A stretch of DNA of 64,000 nucleotides, from NCBI GenBank assembly GCA_965198825.1, contig CBDAQB010000003.1, forward strand, positions 744,001 through 808,000. Direction: 5' to 3'. The position numbers and the translations under genes are program-made. The notes under the pieces are model-generated. The model made no database searches and was not told the origin of the DNA. It saw only the letters and a program-made list of their open reading frames with translations. The DNA comes from BOG-908 sp965198825 (GTDB lineage Bacteria; Pseudomonadota; Alphaproteobacteria; Acetobacterales; Acetobacteraceae). Within the stretch, counting starts at the first letter, position 1; each line of letters starts with the position of its first letter. Below, piece by piece: positions 6,946 through 15,567 of the stretch.

Positions 6946-9735
6946 TTAATGCGTCCCGTGCGAGACCGGATAAGGCTGATCTCCCATCGTTCCCTGCCAG
7001 AGCACGCGATTATAAGCAGCTTCGTCGTTCTGATCTTCCTTGCTGAAGTCGAACTGTTTGGTATTCGCCGTCCACCACGCCGCATCATGGCGAAGTGGAG
7101 CGGCTCCATTCAGCCGCGCCCGCTTGATGACGTCATCTTTATTCAGGATGGGTAACTGAGTGTTCGTGATCAGCGACAGCGCTGGCACTGCCTCATACGT
7201 CCAGGATGCCTGCGTGATGTCAAACGCATCCGCCATAGGAGGTGTCGACGCAATCTGCACATCGAGCTGTTCCAGCCCAAGTATGTCGGTCATCGTACGG
7301 AGCATGCTCACCGTGGAATAACGCGTGCTGTCGACCGAGCCCTGCTTGACATATGGCCCAACGATGTAGGCGGTGCTGCGGTGCGTGTCGATGTGATCGG
7401 GGCCGTCCTGGCTATCGTCCTCAGTCACAAACACCAGTGTGTTGCCCGCGTAAGGGCTGTGCGCGATCTTGTCGACCAGGAGACCCACCGCGTAGTCGTT
7501 GTCGGCCTGCTGCAGTTCCGGCGTATTCACCCCATCGATGGCGGTGCCGAAATTGCCGGTATGGTCGTGCATGAACCGCACCATCTCAAAGGCCGGCAGC
7601 TTGCCGTTACGGACGTAGCTGTCGAACTCGCGTGCCCATTCCTGGTAGCGGTAAAAGTCCGGCAGATTATTGTCGAAGCCGCGGAAATACGGGTCGGTCC
7701 GGCCGACAAGCGAGGCATTTGCCGGCGTCGCAACCACGGTGCGCGTGGAAAAGGGATTGCGCAGAACAGGCAGGCCGCCGAACGAAGCCGGTGCGTTGTA
7801 AGGCACCAGATCGATCAGGAACCCGTAGTTGCGCACAGACAGTTTCGCACGCAATGCCGCGTCCCAGATAAAGCCGGTCCCCTGCTGGCCCGCTGGCCCA
7901 TCCGGCGCCACTTCGTTGGCGGTGCCCGGGAGCAGGTCGGGGTCATGGACCGCCTCTGCACCATAGAGAGGCAGTGCCGCCAGGCGCTGCGCTGCAGTGG
8001 CCAGCCCGACATTCACATCGCGTGAAAGGCCTTCGGAATCGTAGCTGCCGCCGCCTTTGCCGTAATTGACAGCATTCACCTTCTTGTTCAGGTCCTGCAC
8101 ACGGCCTGCGGTGCTGAACTGCCAGCCATCCATGCTCGACAAAGAGGGGTCGTAGTAGTTGTCCAGATCCACAAAGTTCTTTGCGATGGCATGGAAGTTC
8201 GGCGTCAGTGCAGCGCCATACATGGTCAGCTTCCGGTCGCCGTGGCCCTCGCCCAAATCGCCCAGGATCTGGTCATAGGTGCGGTTCTCTTTGACGATGT
8301 AGACCACGTGCTGGATGTGGTTGCGCAGGAAACTCATCGTCTCCACCGCGGCGGGGCTTGTCCTCTGGTTAAAATGGTTGTTGGCGGCAACCACCTGCGT
8401 CAGGCCTAGCAGGTCGGAGGCCGATGGGGTTGGCAGGGTCAGGAAGCCCGCCTTGCTCAACTGCCAGTCATACTGGTTTGTGCCGGTAACTTCGTAGAGC
8501 GGATTTGGTCCGGTAATGCTCTGTGCGTTCACGACGTAAAGCATCGAACCATCGGCGCTGGTCGAGACCGAGGTCGGCTCCCACCCGGTTGGGATAAGTC
8601 CCGCCACCACCGGTGTCTTTCCGGATACGTCGATCACCGCAACCGCGTTCATCGCGGCATTGGTGACGTAAGCTGTATTTTCATCCGGTGAGAGCGTCAC
8701 GCTGTTTGGCGACGCGCCATTCGTGGGACCTTCCACGATGTAGCCAAGCGGCGCCGTAGTGCGCACGCTGCCGGTGATGGTGTTGCTCGCAGTGTCGATC
8801 ACATAAAGCATGTCGGAATTGTCGGCGGTGACGAAAAGCTTTGTCTGCGCCTTGTTCAGGACCAGGCGGTTCGGATTACCCGCCACCTTGATGCGGGCCG
8901 TCACCATGCCGGAGGACATGTTCACCACGTCGATCTCACGGTCGCGTATGCTGGAGACGTAGATGGTGTTCGCATTCGTCACCGCTACCCAGTAGGGGAA
9001 TTCGCCTCCTGGCACGCCGCTCTGCGCTGCACTCAAGTTGCCTGGACGCAATGGCTGTTTCGTCACTGTGCCGCTGGCAAGGTTCACGTAATTGAGCTGG
9101 TCGTTCTCGACTTCGGCGACGATCAGCGTGGAACCATCGGCGGTTACCGCCATGCCCCCGTTCAGCGGGCTGGTCGCAGCCCCAAGCCCGGGTATGGAAA
9201 ACAGGCCATTACCCGCCGGTTGCGGTACGCCGTAGGCTGTATCGTTCAGCTTGATCGGCGTACCAGTTTCGGCGAAACCATTGCTGCCGAGGGCAAAAAC
9301 ATGGACACTGTCGTCCCTGCCGCCACCGACATAGAAATGTGCGCTGTCGGGCGCCCAGGCGATTCCGCTGAAAGCGTTTGGCACCGGCAGCGCCTGCTTC
9401 TGCACGGGCGTGCCGGCAGAGATGTCGAAGACAAAAACGAATTCCGTGGAGGTCAGCGGATCGGTGGCACCTGAGGGAGTCTGGTTCAGATTATAGCCGC
9501 TGGTGAGGACAAGCATCGTCTTGCCATCCGGGCTCACAAGCGTGGTTTCCGCCTGGCCCACTGTGTAGTCAGGCTCGGTGGCGAGATGAGGATTGAGCGG
9601 CGTGAAGACCGACCCGGCCGCCGCTGTGGGCGTGATCTTCTGGCCAGTCGAAATCGTCATTGGCGCGGGTGTAGCGAGCGCAGTACTTGCCAGGAGCGCG
9701 GACAGGCCGCATCCGATCATCAGCTTTCTCATCAT
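6946..9735 (-). CDS. Secreted YncE-like beta-propeller / alkaline-phosphatase-superfamily phosphoesterase
   Basis: 929 residues. Signal peptide 1-22 (MMRKLMIGCGLSALLASTALA). Residues 40-440 are a YVTN/YncE-type beta-propeller with blade motifs such as LVSPDGKTMLVLTSG, NRLVLNKAQTKLFVTADN and SVTLSPDENTAYVTNAAMNA. Residues 470-890 are a phosphoesterase domain: VVYIVKENRTYDQILGDLG at 477 carries the first metal-site acid and nucleophile region, and EDDSQDGPDHIDTHR near 800 carries the distal Asp/His ligands. The architecture matches the known bifunctional YncE/alkaline phosphatase family, exported to the periplasm or outside. The substrate is unknown (phosphodiester or phospholipid head groups are family guesses). 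It is transcribed alone; start chosen at the first of two tandem ATGs. Confidence 0.88.
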   Translation of the reverse strand: MMRKLMIGCGLSALLASTALATPAPMTISTGQKITPTAAAGSVFTPLNPHLATEPDYTVGQAETTLVSPDGKTMLVLTSGYNLNQTPSGATDPLTSTEFVFVFDISAGTPVQKQALPVPNAFSGIAWAPDSAHFYVGGGRDDSVHVFALGSNGFAETGTPIKLNDTAYGVPQPAGNGLFSIPGLGAATSPLNGGMAVTADGSTLIVAEVENDQLNYVNLASGTVTKQPLRPGNLSAAQSGVPGGEFPYWVAVTNANTIYVSSIRDREIDVVNMSSGMVTARIKVAGNPNRLVLNKAQTKLFVTADNSDMLYVIDTASNTITGSVRTTAPLGYIVEGPTNGASPNSVTLSPDENTAYVTNAAMNAVAVIDVSGKTPVVAGLIPTGWEPTSVSTSADGSMLYVVNAQSITGPNPLYEVTGTNQYDWQLSKAGFLTLPTPSASDLLGLTQVVAANNHFNQRTSPAAVETMSFLRNHIQHVVYIVKENRTYDQILGDLGEGHGDRKLTMYGAALTPNFHAIAKNFVDLDNYYDPSLSSMDGWQFSTAGRVQDLNKKVNAVNYGKGGGSYDSEGLSRDVNVGLATAAQRLAALPLYGAEAVHDPDLLPGTANEVAPDGPAGQQGTGFIWDAALRAKLSVRNYGFLIDLVPYNAPASFGGLPVLRNPFSTRTVVATPANASLVGRTDPYFRGFDNNLPDFYRYQEWAREFDSYVRNGKLPAFEMVRFMHDHTGNFGTAIDGVNTPELQQADNDYAVGLLVDKIAHSPYAGNTLVFVTEDDSQDGPDHIDTHRSTAYIVGPYVKQGSVDSTRYSTVSMLRTMTDILGLEQLDVQIASTPPMADAFDITQASWTYEAVPALSLITNTQLPILNKDDVIKRARLNGAAPLRHDAAWWTANTKQFDFSKEDQNDEAAYNRVLWQGTMGDQPYPVSHGTH

Positions 9736-10050
9736 TCATCCCTTTGGTGGCGCCCGCTTGGGCGTCGATCTCTGGACCGGCCGAACAGGCTCCGGCGCAA
9801 GTTGCCGTGTTTCGAAACGGAGTTAACACGGCTGACGCCCGCCATCCTGAGCAATCTTCGACAGCACCATGAATGTTTTGAGACAGTCAGACTATTGTCA
9901 GAGATGCGGAACGAGTGGTGTTCGCCTATAGTTTATCGGCGCTTTTTGCATTCGGTTTTATTATCCTTCCTCCAGGTGGGCTTTCGTATTTAGCCTCGAA
10001 GAAGGCAAACAATTGTCAATCGGCAATCGTATCGTGGCAGGCTCGCGCAG

Positions 10051-10183
10051 AAATTCTATAGCCGCCATGCTGGCTGCGCTGCGTGGGCCAGCAGCCGGCT
10101 CCGTTGCCAGGATCGTCACCGACTTGGGAGCGAGGTGAGGTTCGGGCGAGGAACGGGACCTTTTGGTGCGGCCTGAAAGTCAT
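10051..10183 (-). pseudogene. Decayed 5' fragment of a second Pat-like gene
   Basis: From an ATG at 10183 the minus strand reads MTFRPHQKVPF, then after a one-base frameshift SPEPHLAPKSVTILATEPA and a following MAA motif. This aligns with the first 41 residues of the intact Pat-like protein (SPGRLFRPKSVAILGTETA and onward). The nucleotide similarity includes the bases just upstream of the start (catttc.cctcaa on the plus strand). No continuation is seen beyond about 10,051. It therefore looks like a truncated, frameshifted duplicate about 3.7 kb from the intact gene. The rest of the 9,736-10,306 gap shows nothing I recognise. Confidence 0.7.
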
Positions 10184-10306
10184 TTCGCCTCAAACGTGCA
10201 GCCACTCGCCACGTAAAACCGGTCTGACCGTCCGCGTCGCGCCGGCTCCGGCTGGAGAGGCTCTTCACAGCAGGCTTTCGCCTGCTGCAGAGTTCCACCG
10301 CCGATG

Positions 10307-10813
10307 CTAAGTGCGCATGCTGAAAAGCAATTCGGCGAGTTGGTCCAGTTGCTCGGGCAATCCGGCTGCTGAGCCCTTGAGGGCTTCCTCCAGCGCCTCC
10401 CTGGATTGATAGGCTTCGTGGAAAGTCAGGAGTGTCCTTCCGTCGCCTTGGTTCTCGAAGGTTACGGTCGTGATCGCGCCCGCCTCGTCCTCGTCGTTGG
10501 TCCAGACGATGCGCGCGTCGGGCACCACTTCGATATACTTGCCGTAGAAAGCCATGGTCTCCGAACCGCCGGCGCTGAATTCCAGCCGGTATTTCCCGCC
10601 GGTACGGACGTCCATATCGCATGATACGAGCGAGACGCCGGACAGCGATTTCGGCATCCACCAACGCTTGAATAACGCAGGCTGGCTCCACGCTTTGTAA
10701 ACCATGCTCGGCGGCGCATCGAACGTCCGGGTGATGACGAGTTCAAGATCTCCCCTGCGCTCGACTGAAGTGGGGTTCTGCGCACTACCTGCGTTGCTAC
10801 CTTGCTGATCCAT
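10307..10813 (-). CDS. SRPBCC / AHSA1-type domain protein
   Basis: 168 residues with the helix-grip pattern of the AHSA1 (START-like) family: LVITRTFDAPPSMVYKAWSQ, LFKRWWMP, DMDVRTGGKYRLEF, then TVTFENQGDGRTLLTFHEAY and a C-terminal helix. Such proteins bind small hydrophobic ligands; the ligand here is unknown. The start overlaps the upstream ArsR-type regulator by 17 bases. This ArsR-SRPBCC pairing is a common two-gene unit in which the SRPBCC protein is probably the regulated partner. Confidence 0.88.
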   Translation of the reverse strand: MDQQGSNAGSAQNPTSVERRGDLELVITRTFDAPPSMVYKAWSQPALFKRWWMPKSLSGVSLVSCDMDVRTGGKYRLEFSAGGSETMAFYGKYIEVVPDARIVWTNDEDEAGAITTVTFENQGDGRTLLTFHEAYQSREALEEALKGSAAGLPEQLDQLAELLFSMRT

Positions 10814-11153
10814 CGCTTTCCTCCTGTTTCATGTCCTTGATAATTTCATCCAAAGCTTCGAAACGGCTCTCGAAGAGCTTGCGGCGCGCCTCGATCCATT
10901 CCGCCTCCGCCTGCAGACCTTGTTCCGCAAGCCTGCAGGTTCTCACCCGTCCAACCTTTTGCGTGACGACGAGTCCCGCCCGCTGCAGAACCTGGACATG
11001 CTTCGTCATGCCGGTCAGCGTCATTTTGAACATGTCTGCGAGGCTGGTGATTGACGCGTCTGCCCGGCCAAGCTGATCGATGATCCCGCGCCGGGTCGCG
11101 TCTGAAAGCGCCGCAAACGAGAGATCGAGGGGGGAGGTTAAACACTGAACCAT
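10797..11153 (-). CDS. ArsR-family winged-helix regulator
   Basis: 118 residues: LSFAALSDATRRGIIDQLGR (helix 1), SITSLADMFKMTLTGMTKHVQVLQRAGLV (HTH) and the wing TQKVGRVRTCRL. No metal-binding cysteine cluster is visible, so this is the non-metal ArsR type that partners SRPBCC proteins. It is the first gene of a two-gene operon with the overlapping SRPBCC gene. A perfect 12-bp inverted repeat spans its start codon, suggesting autorepression. Confidence 0.9.
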   Translation of the reverse strand: MVQCLTSPLDLSFAALSDATRRGIIDQLGRADASITSLADMFKMTLTGMTKHVQVLQRAGLVVTQKVGRVRTCRLAEQGLQAEAEWIEARRKLFESRFEALDEIIKDMKQEESDGSAR

Positions 11154-11170
11154 ACGGCTCAGTGTTTAAC
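11137..11170. promoter_or_regulatory. Perfect 12-bp dyad over the arsR-type start codon
   Basis: GTTAAACACTGA (11137-11148) and TCAGTGTTTAAC (11159-11170) are exact reverse complements separated by 10 bp. The ATG of the regulator (11153-11151) lies in the spacer. Placement and symmetry fit a dimeric repressor's own operator, blocking transcription or translation initiation; the binding protein is inferred to be the ArsR product. Confidence 0.6.
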
Positions 11171-11423
11171 TTGCTTGCGCAGAAAGCGCAAGCCTTGCGA
11201 ACGTTCCGGCCACAGACCGGGGAAAGGGGTCGTGACAGCGCGTTGGCAGAGGTAGACATTTCCGAGCCGCTGATGAGCGAAGGCTGGCTTTCAGCGCATG
11301 ATTTTGAAAGCGATTGTTTTGTCTGTCGGCAAAAGACCGCACTTGACCGAGCGTAGCGCTTGGGGAGATGGATACCGTGCGAGGCCTCGACAAAGACGGT
11401 GCAATGCCAAAGAGCATTGCACC

Positions 11424-12308
11424 CTACGGCTTGCTCACACGACGCCATCCGGACAACCGCACATTTTCGACAAGCGCCATGTGAGGAACGGTTAGCGCCG
11501 CAAGCCCGACGAACATGATCCTCACCACCCGATCGTCGATTGGCACGTTGCCGAATTCAAGCCACGCTGCTGCAATCATGCCGAGAACCAGCAGCATCGG
11601 CGCCAAGCCAGTCGCCCACAGCACCCGCTGCGACACGTCAGCGGCGTAGTCCGCAGTGCGCAGGATATGCCGCGGGCTGTGCATGACGCAGAAGAATATG
11701 GCGAAGGCAACCAGCGGCGGGACGATTGCCGCGAGAGCCCCGACCGATGCGATTTCAGCGCCGGTCAAGGGATCGCGCCTCGCCTCGATGGCGGCACAAA
11801 CAACCAGCAAGAACAGCCATGGTCCTGCAATTGCCCGAAGCACCGGCATGATAGTGGACGCTGCAGGATGGCCGGCCAGGGCGGCAAACAAGGTCTCTGT
11901 CTCGGCCGGATGCAACAGTACCGGAAGGACTATGATGGCGCCGCCATAAATCAATCGCGAAAAGCCAGCTGTGCCGGGGCCTGGATCACCGGAGAAATGC
12001 AATGCTGACATCAGCAGAAAGCCAGTGAGGAACAGAGATGGCGCCACAACCCACAGGCCAACTACCGCCGCGGCCAGGACGGCGTAGCCGGCGCCGAAGG
12101 CGGCCCACCCGCCAAGGGTGTCAGCGCCGGGAAGCCGCCGGACAAACAGCGGGTCAAGCGCGCCATGAGGCACGCCGAGCAGCAGCACGACGAACGCCAC
12201 GGCAGTGAGCTCGGCCGTGTGGCCCATGCGCGGCAGAACCAAGCTGGCGGTGATCACGGCCAGCGCGCACACGAGGAACATGCTGCTTTGAATGCGCTGC
12301 GCGCGCAT
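11424..12308 (-). CDS. blh: Brp/Blh-type beta-carotene 15,15'-dioxygenase
   Basis: 294 residues, polytopic membrane protein. The family histidine motifs are present: GVPHGALDPL, SALHFSGDPG, VMHSPRHILRT and TVPHMALVE, which bind the catalytic iron. The enzyme cleaves beta-carotene into two retinal molecules. It is the last gene of the rhodopsin operon; its ATG overlaps the crtY TGA by one base (TGATG), so coupling is likely. Together with crtB and crtY it supplies the rhodopsin chromophore. Confidence 0.9.
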   Translation of the reverse strand: MRAQRIQSSMFLVCALAVITASLVLPRMGHTAELTAVAFVVLLLGVPHGALDPLFVRRLPGADTLGGWAAFGAGYAVLAAAVVGLWVVAPSLFLTGFLLMSALHFSGDPGPGTAGFSRLIYGGAIIVLPVLLHPAETETLFAALAGHPAASTIMPVLRAIAGPWLFLLVVCAAIEARRDPLTGAEIASVGALAAIVPPLVAFAIFFCVMHSPRHILRTADYAADVSQRVLWATGLAPMLLVLGMIAAAWLEFGNVPIDDRVVRIMFVGLAALTVPHMALVENVRLSGWRRVSKP

Positions 12309-13498
12309 CAAGCGGCCTGTCTCGGTATGGGAAGACCGGCTCTCGATCCGGAGGATTCGGCGCCGAACATGCCGCGCGCCAGAACGTTTAGGAACAGGCC
12401 GATCGGCAAGTGCCGGCCGATGATCGCGCAATCGGCAAGGGTTCCACGATCGCTGAGAAATCGGATGACGCGATCCGCGCCAGCGTCGCCGAACATGCGG
12501 ACGAACAACTCCGGCCCGCGCACCGGTTGGGCGCGGAGAACCCGGAGAAACAAGCGATCCATGCTGCGGCGAAGGCGCGGATCGGGGTCATGACCTTGCG
12601 CGTCGCTTCCGGACGTAATGCGTGCGGCATTCGTCACCGCCCAGGATTGGATACGCTGGAACGCATATCCTGTACTGGGCCGCGCTGCGCCACTCATCAG
12701 CCCAGCCCGAACGTAGCGCGGTCCTTCTGCAGGCTGCTGCGGGGTAACTCCCATCGGCAGGATTCCTGTTTCGGTGCGGAGCACGCGCGCAGCCGATCCA
12801 CCGCAGAACTGCTCGACCGCGCTCGACTGCGCCATAGCAAGGTCGGATAAGAGAAGCCTTCGTGCGCCGAAAACGGTCGTTTCTATTAAGGCTCGCGTGG
12901 TTGATGACGGAAGGACGTAGCGGAACATGATGTCGCCGCCACAAGCTTCGCCGAAATGCATAAGACCCGCGACCTCTGGATCAAATACGGGCGCATCGCA
13001 CTCGACTTCCTGTCCGGAGAATGATTGCCACATCAGCGCGTCGTCTCGCTGCACGGCACGCTGCGGCCGTGTGTCCACGATACTGCTTGCCGTGATAGTT
13101 CCGGCGCTCGTCACCACGTTCCAGTATCCGTCTTTGTAAAAGGGAGCGGCAAGCACGGTGACGCCGGTCGATAAGGAAACATTCCGGCTCCTGGCGATCA
13201 CCTGCTGCGCTTCGGCGTAGAAGCGATCGGCTGGGATCATCTGATAGGGGTTTGCCGCGCAGCTGAAAGCCACCCGGCGGGCGGGCGAAGAAACCTCCAT
13301 GCGCGACCATGATTGGCTGACAAGCTTCTCGAAGCGATGCGGGCCATGCCGCCAAAAGCACCAGGTGCGGTCGTTTTCATAGGCGGGCCTCGCCTCGAGA
13401 ATCAATGACCGGCTGGAGGCGGAAGATTCAGCAAGCCGTACGCCGAGGCTGAGGCCCGCGCACCCTCCGCCAAGGATCAGCAGGTCGGCCTTAGCCAT
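12308..13498 (-). CDS. crtY: Lycopene beta-cyclase
   Basis: 396 residues, normal for CrtY. N-terminal dinucleotide-binding motif LLILGGGCAGLSLGVRL, then ENDRTWCFW, a conserved cyclase block, and the C-terminal ARPSTGYAFQRIQ and DRLFLRVL segments. It cyclises both ends of lycopene to give beta-carotene at the membrane. The ATG at 13498 was chosen because it starts the Rossmann motif and overlaps the crtB stop by 8 bases. Confidence 0.92.
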   Translation of the reverse strand: MAKADLLILGGGCAGLSLGVRLAESSASSRSLILEARPAYENDRTWCFWRHGPHRFEKLVSQSWSRMEVSSPARRVAFSCAANPYQMIPADRFYAEAQQVIARSRNVSLSTGVTVLAAPFYKDGYWNVVTSAGTITASSIVDTRPQRAVQRDDALMWQSFSGQEVECDAPVFDPEVAGLMHFGEACGGDIMFRYVLPSSTTRALIETTVFGARRLLLSDLAMAQSSAVEQFCGGSAARVLRTETGILPMGVTPQQPAEGPRYVRAGLMSGAARPSTGYAFQRIQSWAVTNAARITSGSDAQGHDPDPRLRRSMDRLFLRVLRAQPVRGPELFVRMFGDAGADRVIRFLSDRGTLADCAIIGRHLPIGLFLNVLARGMFGAESSGSRAGLPIPRQAA

Positions 13499-14507
13499 GC
13501 GCCATCTCGTTGATGCCAGGATAGCCAGCCAATGCGGCGTGCAAAGACAGGTCGTGGGGGCGGTGCGTGCGGCACGGGTTAAGCAGCGCGTGCGCCGTAA
13601 TCGCCGCCTTGGCCGGACCGCGGACAAAAACGCGGCCGGACCAGGCGTCACCGCCGCGTTGCCGCAACGGCGTGCCGATGGCCTGATAGACGTGGGCTGC
13701 GACCTGGATCGCTTGCGCCGCGCGCGACGGGAGGTAGTGCAAGCCATCGTTGCCACTGGCGTAGTAATCATCGGCAAGATCGAGCATTTGCAGCACGACG
13801 GATTGCGCCAGCGCGCGGTCCGCGCCCACAGGATACACGAGCCGTGCCGGTGTCATGGCGGAGGTCAGCGAGGCAGGCAGATAACGCCGGCCGGCCTGCG
13901 CGTCACAGGCGACGTCACGGCATAGATTTGTTAGTTGCATGGCGATACCGAGATCGATCGCGTGCGGCGCCGCTGCAACATCGCACGTGTCGAGGGCAGC
14001 GCTCATCATCAAGCCGACTGTACCAGCGACCTTATAGCAATAGCGCAGCAATGCCGGCACATCGGCGATACCTACTGCCAGCAGGTCACCGCTCACGCCT
14101 TCGATCAACAGGCGTGGTATCGCCACGTCGATCCGGCATTTCGCCATGAGACGCAATGCATCGATGGTCAGCGGATCGGACGAGGCTCCCGTATCAAACG
14201 CGCGATCGAGGGCATAAAGGGCTTCGTGCGCGGCGCCGGGTGCACTCGACTCGTCGGCAAGGTCATCGACACGGCGGCAAAAACCATAGAGCCGCGTGGC
14301 TCGGTCAGCGTGCACGTTGCTCAGAAGGTAACGCGCCCAATGAAAGCTGCGGCCCTTTGTGGCGAGCAGCTTGTCGGCGACAGCAAAAGCGGGCGCATTT
14401 GTCCGTCTGGTCGGCGTAGCCAAGCCGCCAGGCATGGCCCGTGTCCAGAAAGCGGAGGCGCCGTGGCTCATAGAACCCTGCCATTCCATGAGCCGCGGCC
14501 TACTCAC
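13491..14507 (-). CDS. crtB: Phytoene synthase
   Basis: 338 residues of the squalene/phytoene synthase fold. First aspartate-rich motif RRVDDLADES; second motif NLCRDVACDA, slightly diverged from the usual NILRDVGED. It condenses two geranylgeranyl diphosphates to phytoene. The chosen start is GTG at 14507, which overlaps the rhodopsin stop as GTGA; ATGs seven and thirteen codons later are alternatives. Desaturase (crtI) and GGPP synthase (crtE) genes are absent from the window and must be elsewhere. Confidence 0.92.
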   Translation of the reverse strand: MSRPRLMEWQGSMSHGASAFWTRAMPGGLATPTRRTNAPAFAVADKLLATKGRSFHWARYLLSNVHADRATRLYGFCRRVDDLADESSAPGAAHEALYALDRAFDTGASSDPLTIDALRLMAKCRIDVAIPRLLIEGVSGDLLAVGIADVPALLRYCYKVAGTVGLMMSAALDTCDVAAAPHAIDLGIAMQLTNLCRDVACDAQAGRRYLPASLTSAMTPARLVYPVGADRALAQSVVLQMLDLADDYYASGNDGLHYLPSRAAQAIQVAAHVYQAIGTPLRQRGGDAWSGRVFVRGPAKAAITAHALLNPCRTHRPHDLSLHAALAGYPGINEMAHG

Positions 14508-15301
14508 TCGGCAGCCAGAAGCATTCCGACATCACCAGTTGTAGTCTGAGCCCCGGACTTCATTTCAGCCTCAGTCTTGCCGACTGCGATCAGGTAGATC
14601 AGGACGCCGAGCGCGGCCTTGGCGACAATGTCAGCAACGGAGTAGCCGACCTGGACTCCGGCAATGGCAAAGGCACCGCCTCCTCCAATCATCGGCAGCA
14701 CGAACACGATCGGGTAGAAACACCATGAAACGACAGTGAGCCAGCGCGCGCCGTTAACCAGGTCACGGACCTGAACAGGCTGCTTCGCCACGGAGTCCTT
14801 CAGCCCGACAAAGAGCTCGTAGACGATGACCAGGAACGGAACCATGGCCAGCGCCCAGAAGATCCAGCGCGTTTGATTGTCGGTCGCGACCTGGCCGGGG
14901 TATCCGAGAATGACCATGACGGCAGCAAGGCCGCCGAGCAACGTGCCCTTTCGAACTGTCTCGGCGCGCGGCAGCCGCATGACCAACACCAGCTCCACCA
15001 GCAGAAGTGGCACTGTCAGCAACCAGTCGACGTAACGATAAGCATCGTTGAACGCGATTCCCGTCGTGGTAACCTTGCCGTTCACCAGCCTGTAGGCTTC
15101 GTCCCAGCTGTTGAAGATGCGGAAGTAATGGTAGCAGGCGATCAGTGTCACGAGCCCGGTCAGCGTCAGCGCTGTCTTGTAGGGCGCGGCAACCTGCGAT
15201 CGTCCGAAAAAGGCAAAGACGGTTGCCGCACCCATGACGGCAATGGTGAATGAGAGCGCATTATAGACAAGGTTGAATTCGCTGACGGTGATTTCTGGCA
15301 T
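14504..15301 (-). CDS. Proton-pumping microbial rhodopsin (xanthorhodopsin/proteorhodopsin-like)
   Basis: 265 residues, seven membrane helices. Retinal Schiff-base lysine K228 in YSVADIVAKAALG. Helix C reads RYVDWLLTVPLLLVE, giving the D92-T96-E103 set (acceptor, Thr, donor) of outward H+ pumps. H58 lies 34 residues before D92, the spacing of the Asp-His pair in xanthorhodopsin. L100 at the position of proteorhodopsin L105 predicts green absorption. By alignment with bacteriorhodopsin helix E, W149 occupies the site that is glycine in carotenoid-antenna rhodopsins. It is first in the operon with crtB, crtY and blh. Start ATG 15301 preferred over in-frame GTG 15352. Confidence 0.93.
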   Translation of the reverse strand: MPEITVSEFNLVYNALSFTIAVMGAATVFAFFGRSQVAAPYKTALTLTGLVTLIACYHYFRIFNSWDEAYRLVNGKVTTTGIAFNDAYRYVDWLLTVPLLLVELVLVMRLPRAETVRKGTLLGGLAAVMVILGYPGQVATDNQTRWIFWALAMVPFLVIVYELFVGLKDSVAKQPVQVRDLVNGARWLTVVSWCFYPIVFVLPMIGGGGAFAIAGVQVGYSVADIVAKAALGVLIYLIAVGKTEAEMKSGAQTTTGDVGMLLAAE

Positions 15302-15567
15302 CTTTGTGTCCCATCCGATGAGCCGGCGACCGCGCCGTTCCTCGAGGTTCACTGCTGGGCCCTGATGCGCAGGACGACTAGGCTCGGAAAATACTTAGAG
15401 CCACCAGGATCCGTGTTGGCTGATGCGGCCTATCCGAGAGCGCGTCTGGTGATCGATGCCGTCGGGCTCTGTTGAGCAGCGCCAATTTCTCAAAGGGGTT
15501 CGTGGACGAGTCCTCAGCGGGCTCGCCACCAGTTCAAGCGCCGGTGGCGAGGGGCAGAGCCCCAGCC

